This document shows positions 33,148 through 42,077 of a stretch of 64,000 nt of DNA, piece after piece. The position numbers and the translations under genes were made by a program. A model generated the notes under the pieces. It had not been told where the DNA came from, searched no databases, and saw nothing but the letters and a program-made list of their open reading frames with translations. Origin of the DNA: Planctomycetota bacterium. GTDB lineage: Bacteria > Planctomycetota > Phycisphaerae > UBA1845 > UTPLA1. The DNA lies in the NCBI GenBank assembly GCA_016712275.1, contig JADJRI010000004.1:62001-126000 (forward strand), given 5' to 3'. How positions within the stretch are numbered: the stretch's first letter is position 1; each line of letters begins with the position of its first letter.

Positions 33148-33232
33148 CCCCGACAGGGGAAATATGTGAGTAGCCGTGGGCGCAGCCCACGGATGCGATA
33201 ATTGAAATATTCAACCCTGAAAGGGTTGTACA
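33148..33232 (+). repeat. Left structured repeat of the transposase unit
   Basis: Triple-hairpin repeat: CCCCGACAGGGG, then CCGTGGGCGCAGCCCACGG, then TCAACCCTGAAAGGGTTGTA. It appears in inverted orientation at 33771-33857. It lies ~50 bases beyond the transposase stop. Confidence 0.8.
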
Positions 33233-33283
33233 GGTCGCCAGGGAATATTGATGCAAACGCAATGCACCGTACGTCGAGAGCGA

Positions 33284-33730
33284 TCATCTCAAGTACTTCG
33301 GATCATATTCTACTCCGGCTTCCTGTAGAATGCGTTTCAATTCATCCTCAAACGAAAGAACACGATGGTGTTCCTGCTGATTCTTAATGTACTCGATGAG
33401 TGGCGATTTCTGTTCGCTCGAATGCGTGAATGCCGCGTAGCCGTCCTGCCAGTAATCGAAATCGCTAAAGATGTTGTTCTCTTTTATCCACTTCGAAGAT
33501 TCTGTTTTGATATCCTTGACCAAGTCGGCAAGGCAAATCGTTGGATGCAGGCTTGTCAAAATATGGAGATGATCTTCGATGCCGTTTATTCGATACAAAT
33601 GGCCGTGATTGTTTTTGATGATGCCCCAGATGTAGCGGAAAAGGTCTTCGCGTCTATCAGCAACGAGTGTGGGTCTGCGATTTTTTGTGGAGAAAACGAT
33701 GTGATATATGATCTGCGTGTAGGTTGACAT
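33284..33730 (-). CDS. IS200/IS605-like TnpA, REP-associated tyrosine transposase
   Basis: 148 residues starting MSTYTQIIYHIVFSTKNRRP, the usual Y1-transposase opening. EDHLHILTSLHP carries the HUH metal-binding pair (His-Leu-His), and the C-terminal EYIKNQQEHHR carries the likely catalytic Tyr. The length is typical of the Tnp/RAYT family. There is no accessory TnpB. The enzyme would cut single strands at hairpins via a 5'-phosphotyrosine, and both flanks here carry matching hairpin repeats. The longer upstream reading crosses into the right repeat, so ATG 33730 is preferred. Confidence 0.85.
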   Translation of the reverse strand: MSTYTQIIYHIVFSTKNRRPTLVADRREDLFRYIWGIIKNNHGHLYRINGIEDHLHILTSLHPTICLADLVKDIKTESSKWIKENNIFSDFDYWQDGYAAFTHSSEQKSPLIEYIKNQQEHHRVLSFEDELKRILQEAGVEYDPKYLR

Positions 33731-33770
33731 GCAGCCGGCCTTTTGCGATCGAACATCTATCTCGCGGAAT

Positions 33771-33857
33771 TGTACAACCCTTTCAGCGTTGAATTCGCGT
33801 GTCGTTTGCGACCGTGGGTTGTCACCCACGGCTATTCACGTTGGTCCCCTGTCGGGG
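33771..33857 (-). repeat. Right structured repeat of the transposase unit
   Basis: Inverted partner of 33148-33232. On the minus strand it reads CCCCGACAGGGG, then CCGTGGGTGACAACCCACGG, then TCAACGCTGAAAGGGTTGTA. The loop of the second hairpin differs from the left copy while its stem is kept. Confidence 0.8.
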
Positions 33858-34023
33858 ACGGGGCAACGATTTTACAAGGTTCGACGATATCTTCGAGTTC
33901 CAAGGATTTTCCGATCTCAAAAGATTTCCCCAGTTGCAAGGATTTTCCGAGCTCGAGGCGTTCTCAGATCTCAACAATTCTCTTTGAGATCGAAGATTGT
34001 GGTGCATTCCTCATTACAAATTC
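33858..34023. repeat. Short direct repeats between the transposase unit and valS
   Basis: AAGGATTTTCCGA occurs twice (near 33901 and 33940), with a degenerate third unit AAAGATTTCCCC between them, followed by GAG/CTC-rich imperfect repeats. No gene or clear terminator is visible, although valS ends at 34024 on the minus strand. Confidence 0.4.
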
Positions 34024-37000
34024 CTATCTCAATTCTTCAACGTGCTTTTGCGAGGCTTCGATCTGCATCTTCAGATCGGCGGCGCGCTGGGCGCGCCTGC
34101 TCCACGACACCGGGATCGGCGCGAGACAAAGCTCTCGTTGGAGAGCTGTTTGTCGCGCGATCCGGCCGCGATACGCAGGTCCGCGATCTTCTTTCCTCCG
34201 TCGCCCGCACCAGGGACAGATCGATCAGATCGGCCACCGGCACATGCACCGTCACCGGGCCGATCACGCGCGAAAGCGACCCCTGCGGCTTGGGCGCGGA
34301 CTCGACAATCTCCAGCGCTTCACTGTGGGCCAGCGAGCGAACGAAATCGGCGTGCGACCGGAACGAATTCACCGTGGCCGCATCCGAGGTGACGATCATC
34401 GTCGGCAGCGCGCGGATCGTCGGCTGCTTGGCCTGCGAGCGATATTCGTTCACCATCGTGCGAATCTCGCGGCCGGCGCGGATCACATCCTGAATCCGGG
34501 CCATCTCGGCCTCGACCGCCTCATCCAGCAGCGTGTCATCCATCTGCGGCCACTTGGCGGAAATCAGCGCGTGCTCGGCCGTCTCGATGGTGAAGAGTCC
34601 GCGGCCGGGGGCGACGCGGCCAAACTCCTGCCAGATCGCCTCGGTCACATAGGGCACCACCGGATGCAGCAGGCGCAGCAGCCGATCCAGCACAAATGCC
34701 AGCACCTGCCGCGCCGTGTCGCCCTCCTCCCCCGCGAGGCGCGACTTGGTCATCTCGAGATAGCTGCTGCAATAATCGTCCCACATGAATCGATACAGCT
34801 CCCCGATCACATCGCTGAAGCGATACCGGGCCAGCGCCTCGTCCAGCTTCTTCTGGCACGAGGTCATCCGCGAGAGAATCCAGCGGTCCTCGAGGCGCAG
34901 CTCCTCCCGCGACAGCGGCCTTGCAACGTGGCCTTCGAGGTTCGGAAGGAGAAATCCCATCGACGCCTGCCACAACTTGTTGCAGAAGTTCCGCCCCTTT
35001 TCGAATTTCGTGCTGACGTTAATCTCGCGGCCATCGCTCTGCTTTTCCGCGGTGACGGGCATGCGAATGTCCTGCGTCTCGGTGGCCAGTTCGGCCAGCG
35101 TGAAGCGCAGGGCATCGGCGCCATACTTGTCGATGATGTCCACCGGGTCGACGCCGTTGCCGAGCGACTTGGACATCTTTCGCCCCTGACCATCCTGAAT
35201 GACCGGGTGAATGACCACGTCTTTGAAGGGCACCTTGCCGAGGTTGTAGAGGCCGAACATGACCATTCTTGCCACCCACAGCGTGATGATTTCGCGGGCC
35301 GTGGAGAGGACACTCGTGGGATAGAAGGTGGCGAGCAGATTCTCGGCTTGGGGATTTGGCGAGTTGGCGATTTGGTGATCTGGCGATGGGTCTGGAGACA
35401 AGGTCGCATCCGGCCAGCCGAGCGTGGAATGCGCCCAGAGTGCGGAAGAAAACCAGGTATCGAGCACGTCGGGGTCCTGGACAAACCCGCTCTGGCTTAA
35501 CCAATGGGCGATGCTCTCCGTCCGCCCCTCAAATTCCACGGTGGGCTCCGGATCTGCAAAACAACGGTGCCAGGTAAGCGGCTCATCCAGTCCGGCATCC
35601 TTGAGGAGTCGATCGGCGTCGACCGCATCGGCCTCGGAAGCCCCGCTCGACCACGAGTATGTCACGCCGTTGTCGCGGACAGCTCGAATTGCCTCGCATA
35701 GACCTCCGTGCTCATTGAGCCAGCCTCCAAGCCCGGTCGCATGAAGTTGTTCAAACTCACGAAGCGTCATGCGCTGCGACCACACCGGAATCCGATGACC
35801 CCACCAGAGCTGGCGGCTGATGCACCAGTCGCGCTTCTCCGCGAGCCAGTCGATGTAGGTCTTCGCGTAGCGGTCGGGGTGGAACTTCACGCGGCTGTCC
35901 GACACCGCGTCGATGGCGAACTGGGCCAGTCCGTGACCTTCCCGCGTCACCGCAGCCCCGCGCCGCTCCGCCGCGTCCCCGCGGCGCTCTGCCGCAGTAC
36001 CGCCGCGCTCTGCCGCAGTACCGTGGCGCTCCGGCGCAGGGCCGGAATGCGCCGAATCTGTCGTGTTTTGCGACGAATCAGACCGTTTTTGTGACGAAAA
36101 CTGTGTTTTCTGCTGCGAATCCTGCGAAGTTTGCGACGAATCTTCTGAGTTTTGTCCCGAATCAGACATAGTTTGCGGCGAATATTCCACTTTTTGCGAC
36201 GAAAAGTGTGTTATTTCGTCCGACATCGGGCTGCGGCGCGACGCCGAAGGGCCGTCAGCGGCCGCCGTAGGGCCGTCCGAGGCCGCTGAAGGGCTTTGCC
36301 CGGCGGAATCCGGCGATTTCTGCGCGGCGCGGTGACCATCCAGGTAGTCGCGGAACGGTCCCGCGCTGATGCGTGACGCCTCCTCGGCGGTGAGGTCGCC
36401 CATTTTGACGAACCACTGGTCGCTGAGGTACGGCTCGATCATCGACTTGCTGCGGTCGGAGTGGCCGATGTCGATCTGGCGATCTTCCACTTTCTCGACA
36501 AACCCGCCGGCTTCGAGGTCTTTAAAAACTTTCTCGCGGCCGAGCGTGGCGAACTTGAGACCGGCATAGGCGGGTGACGCCTGGTTGACACTGCCATCCA
36601 GTTCGACCACGTCCGCGATTTTGCCATCCGCTGTCAGGACGTTGATCATCCCGATCTCGGGGTGGCGCTTGTAGACCTCGTAGTCGTTGGCGTCGTGCGC
36701 TGGGGTGATCTTCACGCAGCCGCTGCCGAGTTCCGGCTTCGCCCAGTCGTCGAGGATGAGCGGGATTTTTCGGTTCGTGAGCGGGAGTCGAATGGTCGCG
36801 CCCGCTTTGGCCAGGTCGCGCAGTTTGAGGAGTGTGGGCAGGATCGTCGCGCGCCGCTCCGCGATCGACTCGATCTGGGCGGCGAGGTCGGCTTTGTCTT
36901 TCTCCGACGCGGTTTTGAATTTTTCCTGCAGATCGGCCTCGGCCTTGTCGAGGGCGACATCGGGCAGCGGATGAACCGCGACGGCCGTGTCGCCCAGCAT

Positions 37001-37789
37001 TGTTTCCGGCCGCGTCGTGGCGACGTGGATGAATTCGGGCATGTCGGGGCGCATGGGCGTCTCGCCCGTGCGGGCCGACGGGGTTTCGTTCGCACGGGCC
37101 GGAGGCCCATGCTCCCCCGACACCGGCGGGGACGCCGGTGCCACATTGGGGGACGCCGGTGCCACGATGGGGTACTTCAAATGATAGAAGTGTCCCTTCA
37201 CGGCTTCGTGGTAGACCTCATCGTCCGCGACAGCGGTCTGGAGTTCCGTGTCCCAGTTGACCAGCCGCTTGCCGCGATAGATCAGCCCGTCGCGAAAGAG
37301 CTTAAAAAACGTTTCGCGGACCGCTTTCGCGCAGCCCTCGTCCAGCGTGAACCGCTCGCGCGAGTAGTCGCACGAGCTGCCCATCAGCTTGAGTTGCTCG
37401 ACGATGCGGCTGCCATACTTTGCTTTCCAGTCCCAGATTCGGCGGACCAGCTCGTCGCGGCCGAGGTCGTGCCTGCTTTTGCCCTCGGTCTTGCGGATTG
37501 TTTTTTCGACCGTCGCCTGCGTGGCGATGCCCGCGTGATCGGTGCCGACCAGCCAGAAGGTGTTCGCGCCTTGCATGCGCTTGTGGCGGATGAGGATGTC
37601 CTGAAGGGTGTTGTTCAGCGCGTGGCCGAGGTGAAGCGCCCCGGTGACGTTGGGGGGTGGGATGACCATGCAGAAGGGTTTCGCGGGGCCTTTGGGCTGG
37701 GCCTTGAAGTGGCCCGCGTTCTCCCAGTAGTCGAAGAGCGGCTTCTCGACAGCTGACGGGACATAGGATTTGGATTCGCCTTTTGCCAT
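34024..37789 (-). CDS. valS: Valyl-tRNA synthetase with two inserted low-complexity segments (frameshifts near the 3' end)
   Basis: Class I synthetase charging tRNA-Val. PPPNVTGALHLGHAL (HIGH motif, residues ~53-56), HVATTRPETMLGDTAVAVHP in the editing domain, RDWCISRQLWWGHRIPVW and the KMSKSLGNGVDP loop (~870) are clear. It has two insertions: ~206-248, repeat-derived APASPNVAPASPPV and GPPARANETPSART; and ~481-617, Ser/Gln/Asp-rich (SSQTSQDSQQKTQFSSQK) then Ala/Glu/Arg-rich (GTAAERRGDAAERRG). The C-terminal coiled coil is broken by three indels (~34190, ~34118, ~34090). Correct frames give IADLRIAAGSRDKQLSNESF and ADLKMQIEASQKHVEELR, ending at TAG 34024. The start MAKGESKSYV is at 37789. 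Confidence 0.9.
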
Positions 37790-38133
37790 GGGTCTTTGTC
37801 TTTGCGAAGGTTGCATTCGACCGGCCTCGCCAGCTGACGGCATGCGGGGTCGGACGGTCATGAGTTATGTGAGCCTCTCGTCGGCCACGCGGCTGGGAGG
37901 CGGAGAATCGATTATTGGCGTTGCGGCGAGGGACTGCAAGCGATGGCGATGGTGTGGGCGAATGGGGCGGTGAAGGAGCGGGCGATTGCATGTGAGGACA
38001 CAGGCGGCCGTGCATGAGGTCACGATGGTCGCGAGGTGGCGGGGCTGCGCGGGTGGACTTCGGATGGGGCAAAGGCTTTCTAATTCGTTGCCGCACAACG
38101 ACTAAGGCGATTTTCCTGAAAATGGCTTCCTGC

Positions 38134-38149
38134 TGGCACGCTGCTTGCT
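38134..38149 (+). promoter_or_regulatory. Sigma-54 (RpoN) promoter, consensus match
   Basis: TGGCACGCTGCTTGCT fits the -24/-12 consensus TGGCACGNNNNTTGCW at every specified base with exact spacing. It lies 82 bases before the ATG of the Asn/Asp-repeat lipoprotein on the same strand. The predicted start site is around 38160. A small hairpin (GCCCC-N6-GGGGC, 38172-38187) would lie in the leader RNA. The remainder of the 440-base gap upstream shows nothing else. Confidence 0.7.
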
Positions 38150-38231
38150 TTATGGGATCACCGCATCCAATGCCCCGCATGTGGGGCTGACTGAGATCCA
38201 TCAGGCTTACTCACAAGAAGGAGACCGAATC

Positions 38232-39719
38232 ATGAATCGCTGGAGCATCATCAATCGTCTGGCCATCGTGGCGGCATTGGGACTGGCCGTTTACACCGGT
38301 TGCCAGTCCGGCGCGCCGATCGGCAACAGCCTGCCGGCGAGTGACATCGCCACCATCGGCGCGCAGTTGCCCGACATCCCCATGAGTTTTGCCCCGGGCC
38401 GGCCGGCCGAGCGCAGCAATGATCTGGATGTTTCCAGCCAACTGCCGAGCCAGGATGCGACGGATGCGGCGTTCAGCTTTGAGCCGGGGGCGATGGCCAT
38501 CACGATTCAGGCCGATCCGGCCGCAAGAGCGTTGACGCCGAAGACGCTGACCATCCATCTCGCGATTGCCGAGGGAGCGAACGCGACACCCTGCACATCG
38601 GGCGTGAGCGCCGGGAAATTTGTGGTGGATGTGGCCGATGATGGCCGCATCCTGGCGATTCGGCCGGAGCGGCCGCGGCTGGGTGAGATTGTGGCGACGG
38701 CGCTGCGGCTGGGCGAGGTGTCGCTGTGCACGAAGGTGGAAGCCAATTTCGCGGGCAGCATTCTTCTTCGGGAAACGACGATCGACGTGGCCTTCAACGG
38801 CGTCAGCCTTCGCGGCGCCGACGACAACATGAACGGCAACACCGGCGACAATACCAACGACAATACGTCGAACAACGCCAACGACAACAAGCCGGACAAC
38901 ACCAATGACAATGTCGACGACAACAAGAATGACAACAAGGCGGGCAACGACAACGCCAATGACAATACATCCGACAATTCCAACGATAACGCGGATGACC
39001 ACGCGAACGACAACGCCGATGACAACGCGAACACGAACGATAACGCGAACGATAACTCGGACGACAACACGAATACGAACGATAACGCGAACGACAATTC
39101 CGACGACAATGCGAACACGAACGACAACGCGAACGACAACTCGGACGACAACACGAACACGAACGATAACGCCAACGACAATTCCGACGACAACACGAAC
39201 ACCAACGATAACGCGAACGACAACTCCGACGACAACGCGAACACGAACGACAATTCAAATACCAACGACAACGACAACTCGAACTCAAACGACAACAGCA
39301 ACGACAATTCCAATGACAACACCAGCGACGGCCTCTGCGCGGATGGCTCGACGCGGCTTGAAGGCGAGATCGATTCCCTCGTCGAACTGGAAGCCGAATA
39401 TCGCCGACACCCAGCGGGTTGTGCGCGCTTCCGTGTGAAGGTCCGGGACTATGTCGGCGGCCCCTATCAGATTCTCATGAACGGCGTATCGGTCGGCATG
39501 ATTCAGGTCGGCGGCGATGGCCGTGGCGAGCAGGAATTTGACACGGAAGACGGCGATTTCCCGTCGGACTTCCCGTTCATGGCGTTGAACGACGTGGTTC
39601 AGGTTGGATCATTCTCGGTGACGATGGGTAACGATTGCTCCAGCGAGGATGTCGATTCCTGCAACGGGAACGGCAACACCAACGGGAATTCCAACAACAA
39701 CTCAAACACCAACGGCTGA
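38232..39719 (+). CDS. Lipoprotein with long Asn/Asp tandem repeat
   Basis: 495 residues. The lipobox LGLAVYTGCQSG at the end of the N-terminal helix makes it a lipoprotein. Residues ~30-195 form a beta-rich domain (AFSFEPGAMAITIQADPAARAL, LTIHLAIAEGANATPC). Residues ~198-370 consist almost wholly of N, D, T, S and A, including a unit near DDNTNTNDNANDNS repeated about five times. A compact C-terminal domain follows (STRLEGEIDSLVELEAEYRRHPAGCARFRVKV, YQILMNGVSVGMIQVGGDGRG), then an NGNGN tail. AAGGAG eight bases before ATG 38232 supports the start. The repeat probably forms a flexible, possibly calcium-binding stalk. Expression is likely sigma-54-dependent. Confidence 0.8.
   Translation: MNRWSIINRLAIVAALGLAVYTGCQSGAPIGNSLPASDIATIGAQLPDIPMSFAPGRPAERSNDLDVSSQLPSQDATDAAFSFEPGAMAITIQADPAARALTPKTLTIHLAIAEGANATPCTSGVSAGKFVVDVADDGRILAIRPERPRLGEIVATALRLGEVSLCTKVEANFAGSILLRETTIDVAFNGVSLRGADDNMNGNTGDNTNDNTSNNANDNKPDNTNDNVDDNKNDNKAGNDNANDNTSDNSNDNADDHANDNADDNANTNDNANDNSDDNTNTNDNANDNSDDNANTNDNANDNSDDNTNTNDNANDNSDDNTNTNDNANDNSDDNANTNDNSNTNDNDNSNSNDNSNDNSNDNTSDGLCADGSTRLEGEIDSLVELEAEYRRHPAGCARFRVKVRDYVGGPYQILMNGVSVGMIQVGGDGRGEQEFDTEDGDFPSDFPFMALNDVVQVGSFSVTMGNDCSSEDVDSCNGNGNTNGNSNNNSNTNG
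38826..39325 (+). repeat. Coding tandem repeat GACAAC/AACGAC, 42-base higher-order unit
   Basis: A run built from AACGAC/GACAAC hexamers. From about 39020 to 39250 these assemble into 42-base units encoding DDNTNTNDNANDNS-type blocks. Third-position differences between units (AATTCC versus AACTCG) show that the copies have aged unequally. Confidence 0.85.
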
Positions 39720-39798
39720 TTCGACGGACTGGCCCGGGTCGGCATGAGGCCGGCCCGGCCGATGGTCGTCAGCCGTAACCCATCTTCCCTCTCTCAAT

Positions 39799-39837
39799 GC
39801 AGCTTGCCGAAGACCCCGTCGGCAGGCTGCTTTTTTT
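39799..39837 (+). terminator. Rho-independent terminator after the Asn/Asp-repeat gene
   Basis: A 12-base stem (GCAGCTTGCCGA paired with TCGGCAGGCTGC, one wobble), an 8-base loop and a run of seven T. It lies 80 bases after the lipoprotein stop and before the next gene, so the lipoprotein is probably a single-gene transcript. Confidence 0.85.
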
Positions 39838-39933
39838 GTTTGCCGCTTCCGTGCCTTTGAGCACCTTGGCATGTTTTAAGCGGCGGCGATATTCTTTGAT
39901 GGCGAGATGCACTGCGATCGGCGATGAGACTGT

Positions 39934-41841
39934 ATGAGCGACGGACTTCAGACGAATCAGGCGACGAGGTCGGCGGCCTTCATTGAATCGGCGGTGGTCT
40001 TTCTCATCGGCTATCTGGCGATGAGCTTTTTCATGCCGAGCGAAGGACTGCCGGGGAACGATTCGTATTATCACGTCAAGATGGGGATGATGATGACGGA
40101 GGTGGGGCTGGTCGAGAAGTTTCCGTGGCTGCAATACTCGTACTTTACGAAGGAAGGCGACGACTTCGTCAGCCATCATTATGGCTTTCACGTGCTGCTC
40201 ATTCCGTTTGTGAAGGCGGGACAGTGGCTGGTGAATGACGATCTGGCCGGGGCGCGGTGGGCGATCTGCACCTTTTTCGGGCTGGCGATGGCTTTTTTTC
40301 ATTCGATTTTGCGCGGCGAGCGGGTGCCGTGGCGCATGCTGTGGGTGCTGCTGTTTCTGGCGATGCCGATTCAGTTTTACACGCGGCATGCCTATATTCG
40401 TGCCATCAGTCCGTCACTCTTCGCGATGTTTCTGCTGGTGTGGGCGATGTTTCGCGGGCGATGGCTGATCGCCGGGATCGTGACGCTGTTATTCAACCAT
40501 ATGTATCTCGGCGCGGTGATGTATTCGCCTGTCATCGTCGGGTCCTTTGCGGCGTCGAATTTGCTGGGTCCGGCGGAGGATCGGCGGTTTCCGTGGAAGA
40601 TGGTGACGGCGACGGCGATCGGCTGGTTCATCGGCATTTTGACGCACCCGTATTGCGGCAACATGTTCGAGTTTCTGCGACTGCAGGTTTTCGGTACGGG
40701 ACTTACGCCGGACATCGAGGTGGGTAGCGAGTGGAAGCCGTATAGCGATATCTGGTGGTTTGCGGTGTTGTTTGCCGGACCGATTCTCGCGATCTGGTGC
40801 GGGTCGCTTGTCACGCGGCTGAGGCTCGGACCGCGATTGTCTGCGAATGAGTTGACGCTGGTGCTGTTGCATTTCGCGTTTCTGATTTTGACGTTGAAAG
40901 CTCGGCGGTTTATCGAGTATTGGCCGGCGTTTTGCCTGCTGAGTTCGGCGGTGCTGGCCAAGCCGGCGCTGGAGGCGATGCAGAACTGGCTGGCCCGCGA
41001 TCTCACCGACGACCGCAACGGCAGCGCGATGATCATGCGCATTTTCTGGTCGGCCGCGGGGCTTGGGTTGGCGGCATGGCTGGTGACGGGGGCCGTTCGG
41101 CACGACAAAGTGGGGCCGGCCTTGAAGGACGTTATTCAATCATGGCGGTTCTGGACGGCGGTGGTCGCGGGTTTGTACCTGCCGGTGCTCCTGGAGTTTT
41201 TGCGCGCTGCGCGCAGCCGGCCGTCGCGCGTTGCGGGGGTGCTGTGGCTTTTGCCGCTCGCGCTGGCGGCGACGACGTTTGTGACCGTGGCCAGCTCGAT
41301 TATGTGGACGGAGATTCGCAAGAGCTGCAAATGCAGCTACGACGTCCCCAAGTTGACGGCCATGATGGAAGCGATTCGGGCGGATTCGAAGCCGGGGGAT
41401 ATCATTTTTACGAGCGACTGGGACGATTTTCCGCTGCACTTTTATTACAACAATTACAACCATTACATTGTCGGGCTCGATCCGAAGTTTACGCACGATC
41501 GGCGGCCGGATTTGTGGGAACGGTTCGTGCGGATTTCCCGCGGCCAGACCCCGACCAATTCCACGGTGAAGATGAAGGATACGACCGGCAAGGAATTCAA
41601 GGAAAAGCTGGATATTCGCGTTGAAGATATTCGCGATGTGTTTAAGGCGCGCTATGTGATCAGCGATCGGGACCACAAACCCCTATCGAACAAAGTCATG
41701 GGGGCGAATGGGTTCGCCGAGCTCTTGTATCCGGTCGGCGAGTGGAAGAACAACCAGAATGCGCAATATGTCGTGTTCAAGATTCTGGATGCACCGGTGA
41801 CGACGGTGCCGGCGACGAGCGGACCGTCATTGAATAGATGA
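39934..41841 (+). CDS. Multi-pass membrane protein, GT-C/STT3-like glycosyltransferase candidate
   Basis: 635 residues with about 11-13 hydrophobic segments and a ~170-residue C-terminal soluble part. After the first helix comes GLPGNDSYYHVKMGMMM, which resembles the Asp-containing first external loop (D-x-x-Y-H) of STT3/PMT-type GT-C enzymes that use lipid-linked sugars. The hydrophilic C-terminal part has GDIIFTSDWDDFPLHFYYNN and VFKARYVISDRD, as in GT-C periplasmic domains. I do not recognise the exact family, and a non-catalytic role is possible. A hairpin repeat separates it from selD. Confidence 0.6.
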   Translation: MSDGLQTNQATRSAAFIESAVVFLIGYLAMSFFMPSEGLPGNDSYYHVKMGMMMTEVGLVEKFPWLQYSYFTKEGDDFVSHHYGFHVLLIPFVKAGQWLVNDDLAGARWAICTFFGLAMAFFHSILRGERVPWRMLWVLLFLAMPIQFYTRHAYIRAISPSLFAMFLLVWAMFRGRWLIAGIVTLLFNHMYLGAVMYSPVIVGSFAASNLLGPAEDRRFPWKMVTATAIGWFIGILTHPYCGNMFEFLRLQVFGTGLTPDIEVGSEWKPYSDIWWFAVLFAGPILAIWCGSLVTRLRLGPRLSANELTLVLLHFAFLILTLKARRFIEYWPAFCLLSSAVLAKPALEAMQNWLARDLTDDRNGSAMIMRIFWSAAGLGLAAWLVTGAVRHDKVGPALKDVIQSWRFWTAVVAGLYLPVLLEFLRAARSRPSRVAGVLWLLPLALAATTFVTVASSIMWTEIRKSCKCSYDVPKLTAMMEAIRADSKPGDIIFTSDWDDFPLHFYYNNYNHYIVGLDPKFTHDRRPDLWERFVRISRGQTPTNSTVKMKDTTGKEFKEKLDIRVEDIRDVFKARYVISDRDHKPLSNKVMGANGFAELLYPVGEWKNNQNAQYVVFKILDAPVTTVPATSGPSLNR

Positions 41842-41909
41842 GCGCCGTTGAGAGTCGGCTGAAAGCGACTCAGTTGTGTTTTTTTTTTCGGGGACGAACT
41901 TACACACTG

Positions 41910-41954
41910 CGATTGGGTGTGGAACAGGCTATTAGCCTGTTCCACACCCAATCG
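41910..41954. repeat. Hairpin repeat, TAATA-loop family (copy 6) with adjacent half-copy
   Basis: A perfect 20-base-pair stem around a TATTA loop, core GGAACAGGC/GCCTGTTCC, outer stem CGATTGG. Just downstream (41965-41990) is a right arm alone, AATAGCCGGTTCCACAC followed by ACAATCGC. Its core is intermediate between the GGAACAGGC and GGCACCGGC types. Confidence 0.85.
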
Positions 41955-42077
41955 TGAAATGCAACAATAGCCGGTTCCACACACAATCGCGACATTCGAC
42001 GATGACTCTTTCGGCATTTCTTGTTGAGAATCACCGAATCATATCGCGGCGGGTCTTTCGCACTTACAATTCATACC

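Larger units (their letters stand above)
33148..33857. mobile_element. REP-associated transposase unit with inverted structured ends
   Basis: An IS200-like transposase gene is enclosed by two inverted copies of an ~86-base sequence (33148-33232 and 33771-33857). Each copy contains, in order, a CCCC-GACA-GGGG hairpin, a CCGTGGG...CCCACGG hairpin and a CAACCCT/AGGGTTG-type hairpin. The copies differ in spacers and loops while keeping most of the stems. The layout matches RAYT/REP units, where the transposase recognises hairpins at both ends. Confidence 0.75.

Noticed and set aside
33148..33232. The triple-hairpin repeat as a tRNA or riboswitch
   Set aside because: No tRNA-like cloverleaf or T-loop sequence. 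The inverted second copy around a transposase explains it better.
33743..35500. Long plus-strand open frame of 585 codons opposite valS
   Set aside because: The minus strand carries clear ValS motifs throughout. The plus-strand product is Arg/His-rich with no domain, a shadow of high-GC coding.
38826..39325. The GACAAC tandem repeat as a CRISPR array
   Set aside because: Units are contiguous, in frame and without unique spacers.
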